Assembly (NCBI GenBank): GCA_002311745.1
Contig: DBZL01000055.1
Coordinates: forward strand, 62,001 to 126,000
Direction: 5' to 3'
Origin: Phycisphaerales bacterium UBA1161
GTDB lineage: Bacteria; Planctomycetota; Phycisphaerae; Tepidisphaerales; Tepidisphaeraceae
DNA: 64,000 nt
Both the position numbers and the translations under genes were made by a program. Under the pieces are notes generated by a model. The model saw nothing but the letters and a program-made list of their open reading frames with translations, searched no databases and had not been told where the DNA came from. Positions 1 through 9,141 of this stretch are shown piece after piece (position 1 is the first letter of the stretch; each line of letters starts with the position of its first letter).

Positions 1-821
1 CGCGTCGGCAGAACCAGGAAATCCGCCGCCGCGTAAAAATGAGTCGGCGCATCGGTGGTCCCGGCGAAAATCACGCGATCGGCCACGCCCAACCGTCGGG
101 CCAGGGCCGCACATCGCGCAGGATCGTCTTTGCCCACCACGAGCAAGACCGGTTCCGGTTGTTGCAGCCGGGCCAACGCCTCGATGGTTTGAGGCAATCC
201 TTTTTGCTCAAAGTGCTGCGCGATCAGCAGAGCCACGATTTTGTCGGAGGTGATATTGAATTGCTGCCGCAGGTCTTTGCCGGCCTGGGCGTGCTTGGAG
301 GGATCGAATTTCGAGAGATCGACGGCGTTGAACAGTTTCTCCAGCCGGTCGGCGATGCCGGGATAGCATTGCAGGATGGATGCCTTCACGTAATCCGACA
401 GGCACAGGACCAGGGGTTTGTGCGGCCCGCCCAGCAGCCCCGCTTCGACCTGAGCGTATCGCCGGCGCTTGGTGTTGAATTGATTGGTCCATCCCGCCTG
501 ATACGCCGCCTTGGCCATGCCCGCGTGCGGATGGTAGATGTCGCATCGCCGCACGGGCAGCATGGCGTGGACGATGTCGTACGGCTGCCGCTGCAGTTGC
601 GCATCCAGAGCGTCGAGAAAGGCGAGATAGCGCCCCGCCCGCGTCGGCGCGCCCCTGTTCAGCGGAACAAACTGCACGCCGGCGATGGGCGGGCCGAATC
701 GGCCGGCGAGCAGATGGACCTGGTGACCGCGGCCCGCCAATGCGCCGCCAAGCTCAGCCGTGTACCGTTCTGCGCCACCGCGGGCCGGATCGGCATTGAA
801 GATGACCAGTGCGATGTTCAT
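1..821 (-). CDS. GT4-family glycosyltransferase (3' end beyond window)
   Basis: Reading leftwards from an ATG at 819-821, the frame is open to the window edge and gives about 273 residues of a GT-B fold glycosyltransferase. The N-terminus (MNIALVIFNADPARGGAERY) has the glycine-rich donor-side loop typical of GT4 enzymes such as WaaG. Later come HxHAGM-type residues, a conserved 'LCLSDYVK' segment and 'LFNAVDLSKFDP', the usual hinge before the C-terminal nucleotide-sugar domain. The C-terminal EX7E region lies outside the window. It starts 9 bp after the methyltransferase stop, so the two are probably co-transcribed. A role in lipopolysaccharide core or surface-glycan assembly is likely, but the substrate cannot be read from sequence. 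Confidence 0.85.
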   Translation of the reverse strand, partial: MNIALVIFNADPARGGAERYTAELGGALAGRGHQVHLLAGRFGPPIAGVQFVPLNRGAPTRAGRYLAFLDALDAQLQRQPYDIVHAMLPVRRCDIYHPHAGMAKAAYQAGWTNQFNTKRRRYAQVEAGLLGGPHKPLVLCLSDYVKASILQCYPGIADRLEKLFNAVDLSKFDPSKHAQAGKDLRQQFNITSDKIVALLIAQHFEQKGLPQTIEALARLQQPEPVLLVVGKDDPARCAALARRLGVADRVIFAGTTDAPTHFYAAADFLVLPT

Positions 822-830
822 TCAGCGGTG

Positions 831-1646
831 TCACACGCCGCGCCTTGCCTCTGCTTCCAGGCGAACCATTTTGAGATGCACAACCTGTTGCCCATCGGGG
901 GGATGCAGTCGGAGATACTCATCTGCCACTTCGGCGATGAACGTTTCCTGGTCTTGCGCCGGGACGCGATGAAAATAGGGCATCCACGTGGTGCGCACCC
1001 AGCCGATCAGACCCTCGCGTCCGCGGTGGGTCATGTCTTTGGGGACCAGCTCGACTCGCGTCGGTTCGAGCTGCGCCTCTTGCAGCCACGCCCGATACTC
1101 CTGCGGGTCATGGAATCCCCAGGGGAAGGGGAAATCTTTGAAGCAATTCCTCCAGCGGTCGCGCTCGATGACGGTGGTCGCGGCGGCCACGACTTCGGAC
1201 GCGTTGCCGCGACCGCCGAACTGAAGCAACGTCCGGCCGCCCGGACGCAAGGCCCGGCGAATTCCCGCCAGGACGGGACGATGATCGATCACCCAGTGCA
1301 GACAAGCGAACGACACCACGCAATCAAATTCCGGCCCAAACGTCAGCGAAGCGGCATTCGCCTCCTCGAAACGCAAATTGGCCAAAGCCGGCGGCCCAAA
1401 GCTTCGGCGGGCGAAGGCGATCATCTCGGCCGATGAGTCCACCCCCAGCACCGATCCCCGCGGCACTTGCTGGGCGATTTGGGCCGTGATCTTCCCGTCG
1501 CCGCAGCCAATGTCCAGAATCCGTTCGTCGCCCCGAAGCTTCAGTCGGCCAAACAGTTCTTGCGCCCATTGCTGCTGCCCAGAAGAATGGCGCTGATACT
1601 CCGACGGATCCCAACGCCCGGTCTGCGCAGCGAAGTCATTACTCAT
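831..1646 (-). CDS. class I SAM-dependent methyltransferase (trans-aconitate methyltransferase-like)
   Basis: The product is about 271 residues. It has the SAM-binding motif I 'ILDIGCGDGKIT' near residue 45, the acidic 'VLGVDSS' strand, and 'FDCVVSFACLHWVID', which resembles trans-aconitate 2-methyltransferase/Tam-like enzymes. I chose the ATG at 1646 (MSNDFAAQ), which has AGG just upstream and gives the usual short lead-in before YxxxSxxQxxWAxxL. An ATG at 1676 adds ten unremarkable residues. The gene precedes the GT4 gene on the same strand, so a role in modifying a glycan or small carboxylate is possible. The substrate is not determinable. It is divergent from metH. Confidence 0.85.
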   Translation of the reverse strand: MSNDFAAQTGRWDPSEYQRHSSGQQQWAQELFGRLKLRGDERILDIGCGDGKITAQIAQQVPRGSVLGVDSSAEMIAFARRSFGPPALANLRFEEANAASLTFGPEFDCVVSFACLHWVIDHRPVLAGIRRALRPGGRTLLQFGGRGNASEVVAAATTVIERDRWRNCFKDFPFPWGFHDPQEYRAWLQEAQLEPTRVELVPKDMTHRGREGLIGWVRTTWMPYFHRVPAQDQETFIAEVADEYLRLHPPDGQQVVHLKMVRLEAEARRGV

Positions 1647-1701
1647 GACCTGATTTGACGCGTTCGGCGCATTCAAGGCAAGCGGGTTGCTGCGGCGTTT
1701 T

Positions 1702-1729
1702 TTGTCCTCGTCATCGGCCGATCTATACT
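1702..1729 (+). promoter_or_regulatory. candidate promoter for metH operon
   Basis: TTGTCC at 1702-1707 and TATACT at 1724-1729 are separated by 16 bp. They lie in the 89-bp gap between the divergent methyltransferase and metH, and would give a leader of about 30 nt. The gap is too short for a cobalamin or SAM riboswitch. Confidence 0.4.
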
Positions 1730-1765
1730 TACTCGGCCCATTGGGCGTTGAATGGATGGTTTGGC

Positions 1766-4700
1766 ATGACTCGTCAGCCGTTTCTGGATCTGGTTCGTCA
1801 GCGCGTCGTCGTCCTGGACGGGGCGATGGGAACCAGCATCCATACGTATCCGCTGGACTTGCAGAAGGACTGGCTGGGTAACGAAAACGCGTCCGAGGTG
1901 CTGAACCTGACCCGGCCGGACCTCATCGGCGAAATCCACGAATCGTTCCTGGCCGTGGGATGCGACGCCGTGGAGACCAACAGCTTCAACGGCAGCCGCA
2001 ACGATCTTGGTGAGGCCGGCCTGGCGGATCGCGCGGTCGAGGTGAATCGTATCGCCGCCCAGATCGCCCGCCGGGCGTGCGACAAATTTGAAACGCCCGA
2101 CCGCCCGCGCTACGTGATCGGCTCGGTGGGTCCGACGCGCCGCCTGGTGACGCTCGGCCAGATCACCTGGGACGAGCTGACCGCCAGCTTCCACCCCCAG
2201 ATATTAGGATTGCTGGAGGGCGGCGCGGACGTGCTGCTGATCGAAACGCAGCAGGATTTGCTGGCGATCAAGTGCGCCATTGCCGCGGCCAACCAGGCGT
2301 TTGCGGATGTGGGCCGGCGCGTGCCGATCATGGTCCAGGCGTCGTTCGACACCAACAACGGCCAGCAGATGCTGACCGGCGCCGATCCCTCGGCGCTGGT
2401 CGCGGCCGTCCGGCCCTACGACGAGGTGGAGGTTTTGGGCGTCAACTGCGCCTTTGGCCCGACGGAGCTGAGCGAAACCGTCCGCGCCATCGCCGCCGGC
2501 TATCCCAAGTTCGTCAGCGCCTTGCCCAACGCGGGGCTGCCGGTGTTCGTCGACGGCATTGCGCATTTCCCCATGAAGCCGGACGATTACGCCCGCGGCG
2601 TGCGGCGGTTCGTCGAGCAGTTCGGCGTGAACATCGTCGGCGGCTGCTGCGGCACGACGCCGGCGCATCTGGCGGCGGTGATCGAGGCCCTCCGCGGCGT
2701 TGCCCGGGCGCCGCGCCACGTTACGCCCAAGCCGCAGATTTCCAGCCTGATCACCGCCGTCGATATCCGCCAGCAGAGCAGTTATCTGATCGTCGCCGAG
2801 CGCACCAACACCAACGGCTCGCGGCAATTCAAGCGGCTGTTGCAGGAGGAGGATTGGGATGGCCTGGTGAGCATGGGCCGCGACGAGCTGCGCGACGGCT
2901 CGCACGTGCTGGACGTGTGCGTGGATTTCGTCGGCCGCGACGGCGTGCGCGACATGCACGAGGTCGTGCACCGGCTGGTCAACGCCCTGCCCGCGCCGAT
3001 CATGCTCGACAGCACCAACCCGGACGTGATGGAGGCCGGGCTCAAGCTGTGCGGCGGCCGCTGCATCCTCAATTCCATGAATCTGGAAGACGGCGAGCAT
3101 CGCGTGGCGCACATCTGCGCCCTGGCGAAAAAATACGGCGCGGCCGTCGTCGCCGGATGCATCGACGAGGACAAGCAAAACGCCATGGCCCGCACCGCCG
3201 ATCGCAAATTATCCATCGCCCGGCGCATCCGCGACCTGGCCGTCGGCAAATACGGCCTGAGCGACCAGGACATTTTCTTCGATCCGCTGGTGTTGCCGAT
3301 CAGCACCGGCATCGAGGAGGACCGCCGCAACGCCCTGGAAACCATCGAGGGCACGCGGCGCATTTCGCAGGAGCTGCTCGATTGCCATACCGTCGTCGGC
3401 CTGAGCAACGTCAGCTTCGGCCTCAAGCCGGCGGCGCGCGTGGTGCTCAACAGCGCTTTTTTGCACGAGCTGCGCCAGGCGGGACTGACTGCGGCCATCG
3501 TCCACGCCAGCAAGATCCTTCCGCGCCATCGCATCGACGAGCAGAAATGGAACGCCGCCCTGGACCTGATCCACGACCGGCGGCGCGACTCCTTCGATCC
3601 GTTGACGCATTTTATTTCCCTGTTTCCCGAAGGCGAGTCAGCGGCGCCTGTGGCCGCCGAGGCGGCGGAGAATTTGTCCATCGAGGAGAAGCTCAAGCGG
3701 CACATCATCGACGGCGAAAAGCGCGACCTGACCGCGCACCTGGACGAAGCTCTGAAGAAATATCCGCCGCTGGACGTCATCAACAACGTCCTGCTGGAAG
3801 GGATGAAGGTGGTGGGGGAGCTGTTCGGCAGCGGGCAGATGCAGTTGCCCTTCGTGCTGCAAAGCGCTGAGACCATGAAGGCGGCGGTGGCGCACCTGGA
3901 ACCCCTGATGGAGAAGGTGGAGGGCCAATCCAAGGGCAAGATCGTGCTGGCCACGGTCAAGGGCGACGTGCACGACATCGGCAAAAATCTAGTGGACATC
4001 ATCCTGACCAACAACGGCTACACGGTGTTCAACCTGGGCATCAAGCAGCCGGTCGGGGACATCATCCGCGCCGCCCTGGAGCGGCGGGCGGATGCCATCG
4101 GCATGAGCGGCCTGCTGGTCAAGAGCGTCGCGGTCATGAGGGACAACCTGGAGGAACTCAACGCCCAGGGCGTGAAGATTCCCGTGTTGCTGGGCGGGGC
4201 GGCGCTGACGCGCGATTATGCGGAGGAGACTCTGGCCGATCTGTACCGCGGCCCGCTGCTGTATTGCAAGGACGCGTTCGAGGGCTTGGCGGCGATGGAT
4301 CACATCTCCACGGGCAAGGTCGAGTCCGTCGTCGACGTTCAGCGTCAGCGGGCGCAGCGCCGCCGGGAACTGCGAGCCAAGAGCCAGGAAAAATTCGGGC
4401 ACATCATTTCCGGCGCATCGGCCGCTGGGGGGTCGGAGGTGCCGCGGGACAATCCGGTGCCGGTTCCGCCGTTTTGGGGCAGCCGCGTCGTCACCGACCT
4501 GGCGCCGCGACATCTGTTCTCTTTCATCAACGAAAACGCCCTGTTCACCGGGCAGTGGGGATTCAAGCAGAAAGGCGCCTCCGCCGAGCAGCACCGGCAA
4601 CTGATCGCCGAAAAGGCCCAACCGATATTCGAGGCGCTGAAGGTACGCGTGGTCAAGGATCGGCTGATCGAGCCGAAGGTGGTGTACGGCTATTTTCCGG

Positions 4701-5281
4701 TCCAGGCCGACGGGGATGATGTGATCGTCTATCACGTCGAGGAATTTGCCGCCGGAAAACTTCAGCCCAGCAGCCCGCCGCGGCCGTGGCTGGCGTTCAC
4801 GTTTCCGCGGCAAACCGGGCGACGGCGGCTGTGCATCGCCGATTTCTTCCGCCCCAAATCATCCGGCCAGTTCGACGTGCTGGGCGTGCAACTGGTGACC
4901 GTCGGCCCGCGCGCCACCGAGGCGGCCGAAGCCCTGCGCAAGGGAAATCGGTATCAGGACTACCTGTATCTGCACGGATTCGGCGTCGAGGCGGCCGAAG
5001 CGCTGGCGGAACTGTGGCACAAGCGCATGCGCCAGGAACTGGGCTTCGGCAGCGAGGATGCCGTCACCGTCGAGGCCCTCTTTCATCAGGGGTATCGTGG
5101 AAGCCGCTACAGCTTCGGCTATCCGGCCTGTCCGTACCTGGAGGATCGGGCCAAGATCGTCCAGTTGCTGCCGGCGCACCAGATCGGCGCGCGCTTGACG
5201 GAGAACTTCATGCTGGTGCCCGAGCAGTCCACGGATGCGCTGGTGGTGCATCACCCGCAAGCCAAGTATTTTGACGCGTGA
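1766..5281 (+). CDS. metH: cobalamin-dependent methionine synthase
   Basis: This enzyme transfers the methyl group of 5-methyltetrahydrofolate to homocysteine via methylcobalamin. All four modules are present in 1171 residues. The homocysteine domain runs from about 1-320, with zinc ligands Cys228 (GVNCAFGP) and Cys294/295 (GGCCGTTP). The pterin domain (from 'TNTNGSRQFKRLL') spans roughly 345-610. The B12 cap/binding module carries the cobalt-ligating His736 in DVHDIGKNL. The SAM-binding reactivation domain is C-terminal, with 'LFTGQWGFKQ' and 'YGYFPVQADGDD'. The ATG at 1766 was chosen over an in-frame start 111 bp upstream because family homology begins there. The stop overlaps the next gene's GTG, so it heads a three-gene operon. 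Confidence 0.97.
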   Translation: MTRQPFLDLVRQRVVVLDGAMGTSIHTYPLDLQKDWLGNENASEVLNLTRPDLIGEIHESFLAVGCDAVETNSFNGSRNDLGEAGLADRAVEVNRIAAQIARRACDKFETPDRPRYVIGSVGPTRRLVTLGQITWDELTASFHPQILGLLEGGADVLLIETQQDLLAIKCAIAAANQAFADVGRRVPIMVQASFDTNNGQQMLTGADPSALVAAVRPYDEVEVLGVNCAFGPTELSETVRAIAAGYPKFVSALPNAGLPVFVDGIAHFPMKPDDYARGVRRFVEQFGVNIVGGCCGTTPAHLAAVIEALRGVARAPRHVTPKPQISSLITAVDIRQQSSYLIVAERTNTNGSRQFKRLLQEEDWDGLVSMGRDELRDGSHVLDVCVDFVGRDGVRDMHEVVHRLVNALPAPIMLDSTNPDVMEAGLKLCGGRCILNSMNLEDGEHRVAHICALAKKYGAAVVAGCIDEDKQNAMARTADRKLSIARRIRDLAVGKYGLSDQDIFFDPLVLPISTGIEEDRRNALETIEGTRRISQELLDCHTVVGLSNVSFGLKPAARVVLNSAFLHELRQAGLTAAIVHASKILPRHRIDEQKWNAALDLIHDRRRDSFDPLTHFISLFPEGESAAPVAAEAAENLSIEEKLKRHIIDGEKRDLTAHLDEALKKYPPLDVINNVLLEGMKVVGELFGSGQMQLPFVLQSAETMKAAVAHLEPLMEKVEGQSKGKIVLATVKGDVHDIGKNLVDIILTNNGYTVFNLGIKQPVGDIIRAALERRADAIGMSGLLVKSVAVMRDNLEELNAQGVKIPVLLGGAALTRDYAEETLADLYRGPLLYCKDAFEGLAAMDHISTGKVESVVDVQRQRAQRRRELRAKSQEKFGHIISGASAAGGSEVPRDNPVPVPPFWGSRVVTDLAPRHLFSFINENALFTGQWGFKQKGASAEQHRQLIAEKAQPIFEALKVRVVKDRLIEPKVVYGYFPVQADGDDVIVYHVEEFAAGKLQPSSPPRPWLAFTFPRQTGRRRLCIADFFRPKSSGQFDVLGVQLVTVGPRATEAAEALRKGNRYQDYLYLHGFGVEAAEALAELWHKRMRQELGFGSEDAVTVEALFHQGYRGSRYSFGYPACPYLEDRAKIVQLLPAHQIGARLTENFMLVPEQSTDALVVHHPQAKYFDA

Positions 5282-6093
5282 GGACGCCCGTGGCGGTTGC
5301 ATTGACGTTTCACGTCATCGGTCGGTTTTCCCGCGGGCAAGTGCGGACGCGATGGGTCGACTCGACGCGGCCGCGCATCGCCGAAGTCGAAGCGGGCATC
5401 GAGCGGGCGTGGCAGGAGGCGTCGCGGCGGCCGGGCGTGAGGCTCTTCGACGAACCGATGTGCCGCCTGGAGTCCTTCCACGCCGCGGCGGACCAACTGA
5501 CCCTGCTGCTGAGCCGCACCTCCTACAAAACCTTTGTCGGCACGAATTACGCCGATCCGCAACTGGCCGACCGCTATGGACCGCAGGTGCTGGCCAACCC
5601 GCTGGGGATCAGCAGCCTCGTGGGAAGCGGCGACGGATGGGTGCTCTTAGGCCGGCGCAGCGCCGCGGTCGCGCAGTATCCGCTGCGCATCCACACTTTC
5701 GGCGGAGCGCTGCAGGTCGAGGAGGCGGCCGACGTCTTCGCCACCGCCGGGCGCGAATTGGCCGAAGAATTGAACCTCCGCGACGACGACGTGCGCCAGA
5801 TCGTTTGCATCGGGCTTGTCGAAGACCAGTCGCTGCGCCATCCGGAACTGATATTCCACGCGAGCTCTGGGCTGGGCCGCGCCCAGATCGAGCAAAAATT
5901 GGATCAAGCCGAGCACAGTGCCGCCGTGGCGATCCAAGCGCAGGCCGATGAGGTGCGGTCCGCCGCGGCGGATCCCGCGCTCACGCCCGTGGCGGCCGCG
6001 GCGCTGCTCTTGTGGGGGCGCCACCAATTCGGCGCGGACTGGTTTGACGCGGCCAGGCAAGCGGTTAAGTTCGGCGGACATGAACCTGCCTGA
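5278..6093 (+). CDS. NUDT22-like Nudix hydrolase
   Basis: The 271-residue protein starts at a GTG that overlaps the metH stop (GTGA). It keeps a Nudix-box core (RELAEELNL, about residues 159-167), but the spacing between the preceding Gly/Glu and this core is longer than the canonical box. From memory, the order of conserved blocks matches the NUDT22 family of UDP-glucose/UDP-galactose hydrolases: 'LFDEPMCRLES', 'RTSYKTFVGTNYAD', 'ANPLGISS' and 'LLGRRSAAVAQYP'. It probably hydrolyses a UDP-sugar or related nucleotide sugar in the cytoplasm; this is inference. Translational coupling ties it to methionine synthase upstream and an IMPase-family phosphatase downstream. Confidence 0.7.
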   Translation: MRTPVAVALTFHVIGRFSRGQVRTRWVDSTRPRIAEVEAGIERAWQEASRRPGVRLFDEPMCRLESFHAAADQLTLLLSRTSYKTFVGTNYADPQLADRYGPQVLANPLGISSLVGSGDGWVLLGRRSAAVAQYPLRIHTFGGALQVEEAADVFATAGRELAEELNLRDDDVRQIVCIGLVEDQSLRHPELIFHASSGLGRAQIEQKLDQAEHSAAVAIQAQADEVRSAAADPALTPVAAAALLLWGRHQFGADWFDAARQAVKFGGHEPA

Positions 6094-6895
6094 AGAGCTT
6101 TCCTACGCGATAGAACTGGCCCGCGGCGCCGGCCGCATCGTGCTGGAGCATTACGGCAAAGTACAAAGGCTCACCAAGCGCCACGACGAAGCCGTGAGCG
6201 AGGCCGACCGCGCCAGCCAGCGGTTTATCGTGGCCGGCCTGCGGCGTCGATTTGGCGGCGACGGCATCGTCGGCGAGGAAAACGAAAAGGGCGACGCCAT
6301 CACCTTCGAGGTCCCCAATCCCTCCGGCCGAAACTGGGTGATCGATCCCCTCGACGGGACGAACAATTTTCTGGCCGGCCTGGGAATTTTTGCGGTCTGC
6401 ATCGGTCTGCTGGACGCGGGCCAGCCGATTTTGGGCGTGGTCTACGACGTGCTGGGAGATCGCGCTTACGCCGCCTGCCGCGGCCAAGGCGCGTGGTTGG
6501 GAGACAAGCGGCTGAGCGTCGCCACGACACCGCTGGGCAACAACGCCATGTTGATGTTGACCAGCAATCTGTTGGATGATCGGGGCCGCGCGCCGGCGTT
6601 CGCGGCGCGGTGGCTGGCACAGACCCATTGGAAGATTCGGATTTTGGGCTCCGCGGCATTGGAGGCCGCTCAGGTGGCCGCGGGGATTGCGCACGGGGCC
6701 GTCACGCTCAACGGCAAGTTGTGGGACCTGGCCGCCGCCGCCGCCGTGGTGTTGGAGGCCGGCGCGGTCATCACCGATCCGCAGGGGCGCAACATTTTTC
6801 CATTCGACTTGCAGGGATACAGCGGGGCGAAGGTTCCCTTTTTAGCCGCCGCCCCTGCCGCTCAGGCCCAACTCCTGCGGGAGATAAACTCCTGA
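6080..6895 (+). CDS. inositol monophosphatase family phosphatase
   Basis: This 271-residue Mg/Li-sensitive phosphatase-fold protein has the complete metal-binding set. Glu66 sits in 'VGEENEKGD', Asp89 and Asp92 in 'WVIDPLDGTNNFLAG', and Asp216 in 'LWDLAAAAAVVLEAG'. These are the signatures of the IMPase/SuhB/CysQ/HisN superfamily. Length and motifs do not tell inositol phosphatase from histidinol phosphatase or PAP phosphatase. The ATG at 6080 lies inside the preceding gene (14-bp overlap), which implies translational coupling with the Nudix gene. If the Nudix protein releases sugar phosphates, a phosphatase next to it is a natural partner, but that link is speculative. Confidence 0.9.
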   Translation: MNLPEELSYAIELARGAGRIVLEHYGKVQRLTKRHDEAVSEADRASQRFIVAGLRRRFGGDGIVGEENEKGDAITFEVPNPSGRNWVIDPLDGTNNFLAGLGIFAVCIGLLDAGQPILGVVYDVLGDRAYAACRGQGAWLGDKRLSVATTPLGNNAMLMLTSNLLDDRGRAPAFAARWLAQTHWKIRILGSAALEAAQVAAGIAHGAVTLNGKLWDLAAAAAVVLEAGAVITDPQGRNIFPFDLQGYSGAKVPFLAAAPAAQAQLLREINS

Positions 6896-6976
6896 ATTTC
6901 GCATCGTAGCTCGCACCGTCTTCGAATCGCAAAGTTGGTTGGCGAATTCGGCGTTCTCTTGTACCATCGGCCGCCT

Positions 6977-8575
6977 ATGCCCAAGATCACGGTCGATGGC
7001 AAACTCATCGAATGCAAGGACCGCCAGGTGGTCTTGCAGGCGTGTCTGGATGCGGGGCATCCGCTGCCGTACTACTGCTATCATCCGGGGCTGTCCATCC
7101 CGGCTTCGTGCCGCATTTGCCTGGTCGAAGTGGAGGGAATCCCCAAGCTCGTGCCGTCCTGTCAGACGGTGGTGCGGGATGGGATGGTGGTGCATTCCCG
7201 CTCGCCCAAGGCGGTGGCCAATCAGAAGCTGGTGATGGAATACCTGCTGATCAACCATCCGCTGGATTGCCCGATTTGCGACCAGGCCGGCGAGTGCACG
7301 CTTCAGGATTACTCCTATCAGTACGGCCGCAGCCAGTCGCGCTTCGAGGAAGACAAGGCCAAGAAGCCCAAGAAGGACGTGGGGGACAAAATCCTTCTGT
7401 ACAGCGACCGGTGCATCATGTGCACGCGCTGCGTGCGTTTCACGCGGGAGATTTCCGGCACGGGCGAGCTGTACGTGGACGGGCGCGGGTATCGCGAGGA
7501 GATCGACATTTTTCCTGGCAAGCCGTGCAACAACAAGTTGGCCGGCAACGTCGTGGACCTGTGCCCCGTCGGCGCTCTGCTGGACAAGGATTTTTTGTTC
7601 AAGCAGCGTGTCTGGCTTCTGACGCGCACGGAGTCGATCTCCCCGGTGGACAGCGGCGGCGAAAACATTTACCTCGAGCACAACGAGGGGATCGTTTATC
7701 GCATCAAGCCGCGGGAAAATCCGCAGGTCAATCAGTGGTGGATCAGCGACGACACGCGCTATTCGTACAAGGTTCTGACCGAGGCCAAACGCCTGAAAAA
7801 AGCGATGGTGTTGCGCAGCGGCGGGGCGGCCGAAGCGGAGGCGGACGCGGCGGTGGCGGCGGCGGTGGCGCGGCTGCGAGCCCTGGCCGCGGAATCCCCC
7901 GGGTGCCTCTACGCGGTGCTTTCACCGATGATGGCTTGCGAAGAAGCGTTCTTGTTGGCTAGCGCGATCCGCGCCATCGATTCGCAGGCGGTGCTCGTGC
8001 TGGGCCCGGTGCCGACCAGCGGCAAGGATGAGGTGTTCAAGAATCCGATCACGGGCCAGCAGACTTTTGTCATCAAAGCCGAAAAGGTTCCCAACGCGGC
8101 CGGGGTGCGGCGGGTGCTTGCGCTCTTGGGCGGAAGGGCGGCCACGTGGGACGACTTGGCGGCGGCAGCACGCCCGGAGGTGAAAAATCTCAAGGGCGGC
8201 TGGATCGTGGGCGGATATCACTCGAATTGGATCAGCGGCGAAATACCGGCCATCATCAAGAGCGGATTTAAGGTCGTGCAGGATTTGTTGCCGACGCCGC
8301 TGGGCGCCGCGGCGGATGTGCTGCTGCCGGCGGCCGCGTGGGCGGAGAAGGATGGGTGCTGGGAAAACTACGCCGGGCAAATTCAGCCCTTCGAGGCGGC
8401 GGTGCCGCCGCCGGAGGGCGTGATGCGCGATGGGCAAATTTACCTGTCCCTGCTGGATCGGCGCGGCCAGTACAATGCGCAACTGGTTCGCCGGGAAATG
8501 GGCGAGCCGTTTGCGTCGGTCCAGGCGACAAGCAGATTGGTCCAGAGCCCGGCGACGGAGTTTGTGCCGCTGTAA
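6977..8575 (+). CDS. nuoG: NADH-quinone oxidoreductase subunit G (75-kDa type, short form)
   Basis: The N-terminal ferredoxin domain has the [2Fe-2S] ligands Cys34, Cys45, Cys48 and Cys62. It is followed by the HxxxCxxC-type cluster segment ('LDCPICDQAGECTLQDY') and two further Cys clusters ('CIMCTRCVRF', 'VVDLCPVGALL'). A shortened molybdopterin-oxidoreductase-like region occupies the C-terminal half and ends at 532 residues; many NuoG proteins are 650-900. The ATG at 6977 (MPKITVDGK) matches the family start. It begins the local complex I cluster, with a lipoprotein gene 11 bp downstream. It passes electrons from the NADH module to the quinone arm. Confidence 0.95.
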   Translation: MPKITVDGKLIECKDRQVVLQACLDAGHPLPYYCYHPGLSIPASCRICLVEVEGIPKLVPSCQTVVRDGMVVHSRSPKAVANQKLVMEYLLINHPLDCPICDQAGECTLQDYSYQYGRSQSRFEEDKAKKPKKDVGDKILLYSDRCIMCTRCVRFTREISGTGELYVDGRGYREEIDIFPGKPCNNKLAGNVVDLCPVGALLDKDFLFKQRVWLLTRTESISPVDSGGENIYLEHNEGIVYRIKPRENPQVNQWWISDDTRYSYKVLTEAKRLKKAMVLRSGGAAEAEADAAVAAAVARLRALAAESPGCLYAVLSPMMACEEAFLLASAIRAIDSQAVLVLGPVPTSGKDEVFKNPITGQQTFVIKAEKVPNAAGVRRVLALLGGRAATWDDLAAAARPEVKNLKGGWIVGGYHSNWISGEIPAIIKSGFKVVQDLLPTPLGAAADVLLPAAAWAEKDGCWENYAGQIQPFEAAVPPPEGVMRDGQIYLSLLDRRGQYNAQLVRREMGEPFASVQATSRLVQSPATEFVPL

Positions 8576-8586
8576 GAAGGAACAAG

Positions 8587-9135
8587 ATGAACCGCGTGTC
8601 GCCCGCCTGGATGTTGGTCTTATGCGTCGTGTTCTGCGGATGCGCCAGCCATCAGGCAACGGCAACGCGGCCGGCTTCCGCCGGAATGGTCGGCTACACG
8701 CCGCCCAAGGGAGGATTCACAACGCAGTATCCCTCGGCGTGGCATCCGGGCACGGGCAAGGATACGCTGAATCTGGCGCCGGCGAAGGATGATTCCGGCG
8801 GCAAGCGGCGATTGAGCATCGATGTGCCGGACATCCCGTTTCATTTGCCCGGGATGATGACCATGGGCGCGGTGCAAAAGGGGTTTACCGACGATTTGCA
8901 AAAGCGATTTCAGGGTCTGCATATCGATTCGGTGAGCGACCAGGCGATGGCGGGCGCCAGGGCCAAGCGGATCAAGGCCACCGGAAAAGAAGGCGGCACG
9001 CCGATGGTGATCGACGCGGTTGTCGCGATGAATCACGAACAGGTGTATATCATCAGCAGCGAGAGCGATCAGGCGGGCGCCAAGGCCGGCTCGGCGGCCG
9101 TGGACGCCATCGTGACCGCCTGGCAGTGGAATTAG
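8587..9135 (+). CDS. lipoprotein inserted in the nuo operon
   Basis: The 182-residue protein has a short hydrophobic leader ending in a lipobox-like CVVFCGC (Cys near residue 19). The mature part contains 'GFTTQYPSAWHPGTG', reminiscent of the PsbP/DcrB-like fold, in which a β-strand-rich domain opens with an xYPxxW motif. That assignment is tentative. It sits 11 bp after nuoG and 6 bp before nuoH, and is therefore translated from the complex I transcript, although it is not a standard complex I subunit. A structural or assembly role on the periplasmic side is possible; nothing in the sequence proves it. Confidence 0.8.
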   Translation: MNRVSPAWMLVLCVVFCGCASHQATATRPASAGMVGYTPPKGGFTTQYPSAWHPGTGKDTLNLAPAKDDSGGKRRLSIDVPDIPFHLPGMMTMGAVQKGFTDDLQKRFQGLHIDSVSDQAMAGARAKRIKATGKEGGTPMVIDAVVAMNHEQVYIISSESDQAGAKAGSAAVDAIVTAWQWN

Positions 9136-9141
9136 CGAACC

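Noticed and set aside
1677..1765. Cobalamin or SAM riboswitch before metH
   Set aside because: Only 89 bp are available and no conserved riboswitch core is present.
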